Shown piece after piece: positions 7,496 to 12,666 of a DNA stretch of 12,666 bases (position 1 is the stretch's first letter; each line of letters begins with the position of its first letter). The notes under the pieces are model-generated. The model did no database searches. It was given only the letters and a program-made list of their open reading frames with translations, and was not told the origin of the DNA. The position numbers were made by a program, and so were the translations under genes. Source of the DNA: Stramenopiles sp. TOSAG23-3 (lineage: Eukaryota > Sar); assembly GCA_900128585.1 (NCBI GenBank), contig LT642670.1, forward strand, positions 1-12,666, in the 5' to 3' direction.

Positions 7496-8587
7496 CTATT
7501 TTGTAAATGTGTAAATCCAGGTGCCGAACATGGTATCCGTCTCGTCCACTTCGCCGCTTTCCGTTTTCAGCGCCTCGGCCTCAATGTCCCACGGCAGTTT
7601 TGCAGACGTCAGCATGGGAAGGTACATCATTTTGGGAACGGACGAAACCAGCACGAATTTTCCTTTCGGGGCGAGGACACGGTAGACTTCTTTCAAAATA
7701 AAGATGGCGCGGGAGACGCCCTGTGCGTCCTCGCCAGACATGACGGCGTCAATGGTACCTTTGTCAACCACCGCCCCAAAATGATCCTTGGGAAACGACA
7801 TTTTTGACGCATCCATCGCAATGTACTCCAACCCGTCCTTTCTTGGGCGCTTTTTCATCTTTTCAATGGCCACGTCGCTGTAATCAACGCACACTACGGA
7901 CGTAAAGCCGCCGACCCCCAAGAGCTCTTCTCCCAGAAGCGAAACACCGCAGCCGACGTCTAGCACGGGCTTTTCCGTGCGGGAGACGCTCGTGATAAAC
8001 CTGCCAATGTGCGAAAAATTCAAGTACCACTCCTCCACATGGTCGCCTTTTCCTGCGTCGCCCTCACCCATGTACCGTTGGTTCCAGTACTCTTTCTCGC
8101 CGTACTTTGGCGCGTTGTTGTCGGCCTGCGAAGCAAGACTTCCCGGCTCGTCCGTTTCTTCCGTTTTTTCAAGGCCCATCCCATTCCCGTCCAGCCCGCC
8201 TGTCCGCAAGGAGGACATGGCCTTTTCCATTGACGCGGCTGCCTTATCCTCCTGCTTTTTCACTTGGTCGTATTTGGCCTGCTTTGCGGCAACCTCCTGC
8301 TGAATTTTTTCAGCGGCGGCCCTCGCTTCCGCAACTTGCTTCATCGCTTCCTGGAGCTCTGCCTCCGCCTGTTTTATCCCCAGCAGGAGGCTCCTGTCCT
8401 TGGGGTCAAATGACGATTTAGTGGCTAACACATTTGCTTCAGGTCTTGGCGGGGGTTTACAGACTTTCTTGTGCACTTTGAAATGTTTTTTCTGGCAGTC
8501 ACGGCAACAGTAGGTAGCCGTCTTGCAGCGGCTGCATACCTTTTTTGCCGCCTTCGATGAGGAGCACTTTGGGTACGAACACTGCAT
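7496..8587 (-). CDS. MYND zinc finger - coiled coil - class I (METTL13-type) methyltransferase
   Basis: This is a 363-residue protein from an ATG at 8587 to TAG. Residues 3-43 are a complete MYND finger: C3, C8, C18, C21, C27, C31, H39 and C43, with the YC-x3-CQ spacing of the family; MYND fingers bind short proline-containing peptides in partner proteins. Residues about 64-127 are rich in A, E, K and Q with heptad character, giving a likely coiled coil. From about 160 the protein matches the METTL13/EEF1AKMT4/CSKMT group of S-adenosylmethionine-dependent methyltransferases: EKEYWNQRY, EEWYLNF, motif I LDVGCGVSLLGEEL (209-222; its GCG loop binds AdoMet), VVCVDYSDVAIEKM as motif II, and VVDKGTIDAVM (273-283), the signature of that group. 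Characterised relatives methylate lysines or N-termini of proteins such as eEF1A and citrate synthase; the substrate here is unknown. No signal or targeting peptide is visible, so cytosol or nucleus is likely. All key motifs are intact. Confidence 0.93.
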   Translation of the reverse strand: MQCSYPKCSSSKAAKKVCSRCKTATYCCRDCQKKHFKVHKKVCKPPPRPEANVLATKSSFDPKDRSLLLGIKQAEAELQEAMKQVAEARAAAEKIQQEVAAKQAKYDQVKKQEDKAAASMEKAMSSLRTGGLDGNGMGLEKTEETDEPGSLASQADNNAPKYGEKEYWNQRYMGEGDAGKGDHVEEWYLNFSHIGRFITSVSRTEKPVLDVGCGVSLLGEELLGVGGFTSVVCVDYSDVAIEKMKKRPRKDGLEYIAMDASKMSFPKDHFGAVVDKGTIDAVMSGEDAQGVSRAIFILKEVYRVLAPKGKFVLVSSVPKMMYLPMLTSAKLPWDIEAEALKTESGEVDETDTMFGTWIYTFTK

Positions 8588-8960
8588 GTAATAATCAAAC
8601 CCACGCTGTGCTTTTTATTAATTCGTCTATTTGTGAAGATTCTGGTGAGAAATTTTGTATTATCTTTTCCATCATATCCGTCATTCAATTAGAAATTAGA
8701 AGTATTATAACTTTACATTTATACTTCACACACATAGTTTCGTACACAATTCAAAATTCAATATTTACTATATATTAAATATAATAATAATAAATATATA
8801 ATAATAATTATTAATAATAATAAAATTTATTACCTTTTTTCATCGTCGTATACGTAAAATACAGGTAGTAGTATTATATATTATTAATTAAAAAATAGTA
8901 AAAGAAGAATAAAAGTAAAATACTGCTGTGTGGTAGTATGCTGCTGTAAAAAATTAATAT
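8588..8960. other. AT-rich spacer
   Basis: I see no gene. The spacer serves as the 5' region of the methyltransferase gene and the 3' flank of the nucleotidyltransferase gene. Bases 8760-8900 are almost entirely A and T, with TAATAATAA-type triplets and mixed ATATAT runs. Confidence 0.6.
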
Positions 8961-11951
8961 TTATGTAGTCGTTTCCTGCCCCTCCCTTTTCTTTCCTTTG
9001 TCTGCTGCACTGAGTACTTTGCGTATAAGATCACAGCTAATTTCGTCCCACACTGTCGCATCGCTTTGTTGTCGCACCAGCAGCGGCAAACCGCCGACGG
9101 GTTTCTTCTTCTCACCGGTGCTGCTCTTTTTCATATAGTCCGATAATATCTTTACGGATCGTTGAATAAATGAATCAAACACGGGTATCTTCACAGTCGG
9201 TCGCCCCAACCTGGCCTCTCGATTGTCTGTGTCTGATAGTATTTGCTCCAATGTTTCTCTCACGTCTTGGGGCAAAATGTCAGTATCGTCCTTTCCGATA
9301 CATTCTAACTGCATCTGGATGCTGTATGGGAGGGGCCATATGCTAATAGCCTCATCTTCGGCCCCGTCGGTTTCCTTCCTGGCTACCCACAACGCCATCA
9401 ATATACGGCGAATGACGTGCAAGTACTTTTTGCCTAAAACTTTCCCACTCTCTTTCCGAGAAATGTATTTTGCATAATTTTGTTTCGCGTGAGAAATACA
9501 GCACCATATAAGCGACCGTGCCTTGTAGCGGTCTCTCATGGTATCCCGCACGCACTCAACCCAGTCGAACTCGACGATTGCATAGTGGATATAAACTATC
9601 GGGGAGAAAAAAAGCTCAAACATGGTCAAATTGGAGGTGCTCATCATTTGGAAGCAATGGGAGCACTCTTGCCCGACAATGTCGATTTCTGGGGTGCGGT
9701 TTGAGACGTCCTTGGCGTACGTCATGCGAAAGTTCTTCGAAAACGATTTCATCGAGAAATATTTGTTGCACTGGTGGACAAATATACAGTATAAGTCGTG
9801 GTCTGAATTTGAATGCGCAGTTCCCAGACTCCGCGAGGACAATTCAGCGGCATAAATTATTTTTATTTCTAAGGTTTTCTCGATCTCCCGCAATCGCTCC
9901 ATGATGACGGCCCTTGTATCAGCATTTGGGGGACTGAAAGAGAGCTTGCTGCTGCCATGTTTGTCGTCTGGTTCCAGGTTCAGTTCTACGGTGTGCTCGT
10001 CGATGCCACCGTCCCCCACGGCAGTATTGATTTGATAGTCCGTAAAGTACTGCAGCCGCACCGCTTTCAATATTTTCATTAGCTTTGCCACATCGACTTC
10101 ATCCCTTCTCAGGCTTTGTCCATTCTCTTTCCTCCTCTTGTCGACATCGTTCCATTCCTGCTTAGTTTCCTTCAACATACGTTCGGCTTTGGCTAACAAA
10201 ACAGAAGGGTTGAATTCCCCTGCCATCGGCCTTGTTTTTCTTATGCTAATGATGAACTCACGCTCGTCGCTTCCGTTTGGAAACCTGACTATGGGATCTT
10301 TGTAATGAACGATTCTTTTCAATTCAAAGATTTTGTGGAATGCATGATAGAAGTACTTGGATATGCCGTTCTCAGCCTCATATGAAATTTTCTCCATCGT
10401 CGCTCCATCCGCGCCAAGGAATGGTCTTATCATCTTTCTTACTCTGTGCAGCCTTTCGCTGATAAAGCCAAGGTACTGAACTATGCAACGTCCTGTAAGG
10501 AAATCTTTGCGAAACATTCGAAGTTTTGACCACAGCGGCGAGGCGTTGATTGCCCTGGACGGGGCAGCAAACAAGAATTCGATGTTCCTTGGGTTTCCTT
10601 TCGCCAGTTCTTGGAGAAAAAGTCCTACCTCCTTTCCCGCATATTCAACTTCGCCTGCTTTGTCCGCTCCCATGGGTTTCGCTACATGTCTTTCGAACTG
10701 TGTAGCGGGTGGTTTTGAACGAAGCAGCGCATTTGTTGGAGAAGTAAAGCAAATAAAATAATCTTCGTCGCTGCCTTTTGTGTCCAAGTTGTAGAGAAAA
10801 GACCCGCACCGGATCATGAACGTAATTTCTGTCCCTTCCCCCAGCTGGCTGTGGATATTGCCGTGAAGATCTAGGCGGGCCAACGCAGCGCTAACGCTGC
10901 CCGACGCGGTTGACTCTGGACCCTTGCCAGAGTAAGGTCCCGCTTCCGCAGCGCGGGATTGAAAAATGCTAGGTTTGCCCTGTTCCGCCAAAAGCCATGT
11001 TGCGCAGGTGGAATGTCGTAATTCATCTTTCCATTTGCAACATGCCGTTTTTGTCCCGCTCGATACGTTGGCTGGGATTGCCTTTATTTTTTGGTCTTTG
11101 GACTTTGCTATCGTTTTCTTGTACAGTGAATTGAAAAATTCTACTTCTTTCAACATGATGGTCAATTCCACCTCTCTTGTTTCAGCGCTCCCCCCGCTTC
11201 GTCTGTTCTTTTCCTCCGTTGACTCTGCCAACATGAACGTCGATTCCACCATGGCACGAATGTGTGCTATCAAATAGTTGATAAAATTTCTCATGTCGCT
11301 GTACAACGCGTTTGGAATGTCTGAAAACTGCGAATTCCTCACGTTCTTCAGCAGCCCATAAGCTTGGCCGAGCAGGGATTTGAAGAAACAAATGCTTCCT
11401 TTAAAACTGCCCAGCACCGATTGCGCTATCAACGTTTCACGAAGATTTAGCCACTCCGGCGACGCGAACAGCACTTGCAGCGCTCCCCCCCCGTCGCCAC
11501 TCCTATTTGTTCCTTTATACAAATACCTGTCCCCTAGCAGAATCTCAATAATTCGGGCGTCCCCTTTAAGCAGTTTGGTGACAACTTGTCCGATTTCTAT
11601 GAACGTAATGTTTTGGATGCTATACTCAAGAATGCTATTTTGTCCTTTGGCCACTTTCTTGTCGTGCTGGTTCTGCTTTGCCAAAATGTACTGACTCAGT
11701 GTCTTTTTCGGACTGTCAATTAACAGCTCTGTACATGCGGCCGCGTAAAAGGCGTACAAATGCCGCATTCCGCCCTTGTCCTGTTCGCTTGGAACGTTCG
11801 CTTTACTGATAATACTACTCTTGTTGGAACGGTACCTTGATAGGCATTTCATAAAGTATAGCTCATCGTCGCATAGCAAGATCAATTTCGCCCCGGCGTC
11901 CAAAAACTTCGTTTGAACGACTTGCGCGATTGCGCTCACTTGCTCGTTCAT
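8961..11951 (-). CDS. Multi-module RlaP-type (PF10127-like) nucleotidyltransferase
   Basis: I chose the ATG at 11951 (context AAAGATGA), giving 996 residues to TAA; the frame is open for 36 more codons upstream but without an ATG. The C-terminal module (about 680-945) is the clearest RlaP-type domain: ELSSRSLGTAHSNSDHDLY with Asp codons at 9801-9803 and 9795-9797, EIDIVG with the third acidic residue (9681-9683), then ...SNLTMFELFFSPIVY and KKYLHVIRRILMALWVARK. A middle module (about 370-580) has GSFLYNLDTKGSDEDYFICF (Gly-Ser at 10800-10805, first Asp at 10767-10769) and LQELAKGNPRNIEFLF. An N-terminal module (about 10-240) keeps only the later part, VVTKLLKGDARIIEILL, and lacks the GS...DxD motif. 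The family was named from association with RNA ligases and is predicted to act in RNA repair; activity here is inferred. The last module has SS where GS is usual. The N-terminal module may be purely structural. Confidence 0.87.
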   Translation of the reverse strand: MNEQVSAIAQVVQTKFLDAGAKLILLCDDELYFMKCLSRYRSNKSSIISKANVPSEQDKGGMRHLYAFYAAACTELLIDSPKKTLSQYILAKQNQHDKKVAKGQNSILEYSIQNITFIEIGQVVTKLLKGDARIIEILLGDRYLYKGTNRSGDGGGALQVLFASPEWLNLRETLIAQSVLGSFKGSICFFKSLLGQAYGLLKNVRNSQFSDIPNALYSDMRNFINYLIAHIRAMVESTFMLAESTEEKNRRSGGSAETREVELTIMLKEVEFFNSLYKKTIAKSKDQKIKAIPANVSSGTKTACCKWKDELRHSTCATWLLAEQGKPSIFQSRAAEAGPYSGKGPESTASGSVSAALARLDLHGNIHSQLGEGTEITFMIRCGSFLYNLDTKGSDEDYFICFTSPTNALLRSKPPATQFERHVAKPMGADKAGEVEYAGKEVGLFLQELAKGNPRNIEFLFAAPSRAINASPLWSKLRMFRKDFLTGRCIVQYLGFISERLHRVRKMIRPFLGADGATMEKISYEAENGISKYFYHAFHKIFELKRIVHYKDPIVRFPNGSDEREFIISIRKTRPMAGEFNPSVLLAKAERMLKETKQEWNDVDKRRKENGQSLRRDEVDVAKLMKILKAVRLQYFTDYQINTAVGDGGIDEHTVELNLEPDDKHGSSKLSFSPPNADTRAVIMERLREIEKTLEIKIIYAAELSSRSLGTAHSNSDHDLYCIFVHQCNKYFSMKSFSKNFRMTYAKDVSNRTPEIDIVGQECSHCFQMMSTSNLTMFELFFSPIVYIHYAIVEFDWVECVRDTMRDRYKARSLIWCCISHAKQNYAKYISRKESGKVLGKKYLHVIRRILMALWVARKETDGAEDEAISIWPLPYSIQMQLECIGKDDTDILPQDVRETLEQILSDTDNREARLGRPTVKIPVFDSFIQRSVKILSDYMKKSSTGEKKKPVGGLPLLVRQQSDATVWDEISCDLIRKVLSAADKGKKREGQETTT

Positions 11952-12666
11952 CTTTGTCCACGCCTTTGGTATAGAATAAGTAGTTCTTGTATCTATTAAG
12001 TGGTATATCTTACAATAATCAATTGGGTGAAAATAGTTTCCCTGTCTCGGTTTAAACAAATTATAATTATTAAATTCAAATGTTGAAGAAGTATTAGAAT
12101 CTTTCTGGTGATTTATAGTTATAGTAGAAGAAACAAAAAAAGCATCAAAAACAACAAGTACAAAAAGAGCGGCGAGTAGAAGACATAATAATATAAGAAG
12201 GAAGTATAATAATAATAATTCGACTCGAAGTACTATAATAATAACAAGTACAACACGGTATTAATACAAATAAATATAAGACGACAAATCAAAAAAGAAG
12301 AAGAAGAAGATCTTCTTTTTAAGTTTATTTCGAAATGCCTCCAAACCCACCGATTCCAAATGCTGTGCGCCTGTATATTATATAATATTAGTCTATTAAA
12401 TATTTTTCTTCTTCTTTTTATTTTATAAAAAAATATTAATTATTTTTTTTTAAATTTAATTTTTTTCTGATGATGATGGATGATTTATTTTATAGTCTAG
12501 AAGAAGAACTCTTATTATTTATAATAGTAGTCTAATACTAATACTAGTATTTACTTTTTTTTCTTCTTCAGCAGATTATTCTTGAGGTGGATATGTGATG
12601 TCTACTAGACTATTTAATAGCTATAAATACTATTAATAAAATTTGGCAATTTTTTCTTCTTCTTTT
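11952..12666. other. 5' region of the nucleotidyltransferase gene and triplet-repeat DNA
   Basis: Bases 11952-12059 are an in-frame open extension of the gene without an ATG and are probably 5' untranslated. From 12060 to the right edge the DNA is AT-rich, with AATAAT, AAGAAG, CTTCTT and GATGAT triplets. The only compositional break is a short GC-richer island at about 12335-12373. No tRNA or longer gene is visible. Confidence 0.55.
12301..12320. repeat. Palindrome in an AAG/CTT run
   Basis: A GAA-triplet run meets its complementary TTC run head to head at 12310/12311. This gives a 10-base-per-arm palindrome centred on AGATCT, with one G-T mismatch at 12303/12318 and no loop. It lies in the 5' region of the nucleotidyltransferase gene; the function is unknown. 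Confidence 0.7.

Noticed and set aside
7977-8421. Long plus-strand frames opposite the methyltransferase gene
   Set aside because: They are shadows of the minus-strand coding sequence, which has intact MYND and methyltransferase motifs.
8425-8688. An alternative frame overlapping the MYND 5' end
   Set aside because: It is out of frame with the conserved zinc ligands and has no recognisable content.
4982-12032. AATTGGGTGAAA at 4982 and again at 12021, near two gene 5' ends
   Set aside because: A shared 12-mer is expected by chance in a window of this size, and the two copies have opposite orientation relative to their genes.
1-12666. Search for CRISPR arrays, tRNA or rRNA genes, transposase genes and long terminal repeats
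   Set aside because: I saw no spaced direct-repeat array, no cloverleaf-like sequence and no transposase or reverse transcriptase motif; the repeats present are simple triplets.

Overview
The window looks like nuclear DNA of a eukaryotic microbe, probably a unicellular alga or other protist with small, densely packed genes. The protein families are eukaryotic in type: a polycystin/TRP-type channel, an F-box protein and a MYND zinc-finger protein. Each main gene reads as one long uninterrupted frame. Genes are separated by AT-rich spacers built largely from TAA/TTA, GAA/TTC and TAC triplets. TAA, TAG and TGA all terminate genes, so the standard code applies. I cannot fix the lineage.

Layout: (1) bases 1-1764, plus strand, the 3' part of a polycystin (PKD2-like) cation channel cut by the left edge; (2) 1765-2498, an ambiguous stretch with a basic 131-residue minus-strand frame back to back with a 130-residue plus-strand frame, the latter containing an unrecognised, GC-rich protein fragment that looks truncated; (3) 2499-3055, AT/triplet-repeat spacer; (4) 3056-4381, minus, an F-box protein with a beta-propeller-like remainder; (5) 4382-5148, a repeat-rich divergent 5' region with a 51-base all-purine run; (6) about 5149-7206, plus, a membrane-anchored TPR-family protein with conserved histidine motifs, whose true N-terminus is unresolved; (7) 7207-7495, a convergent 3' spacer; (8) 7496-8587, minus, a MYND zinc finger, coiled coil and class I methyltransferase in one protein; (9) 8588-8960, AT-rich spacer; (10) 8961-11951, minus, a large protein with two recognisable RlaP-type (PF10127-like) nucleotidyltransferase modules and a third, degenerate one; (11) 11952-12666, its 5' region, then triplet-repeat DNA.

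The genes do not form an operon or an obvious pathway; their proximity looks like ordinary compact packing. The most unusual items are the multi-module nucleotidyltransferase, the MYND-methyltransferase fusion, the histidine-rich TPR protein behind a signal anchor, and the orphan fragment near 2160-2480.
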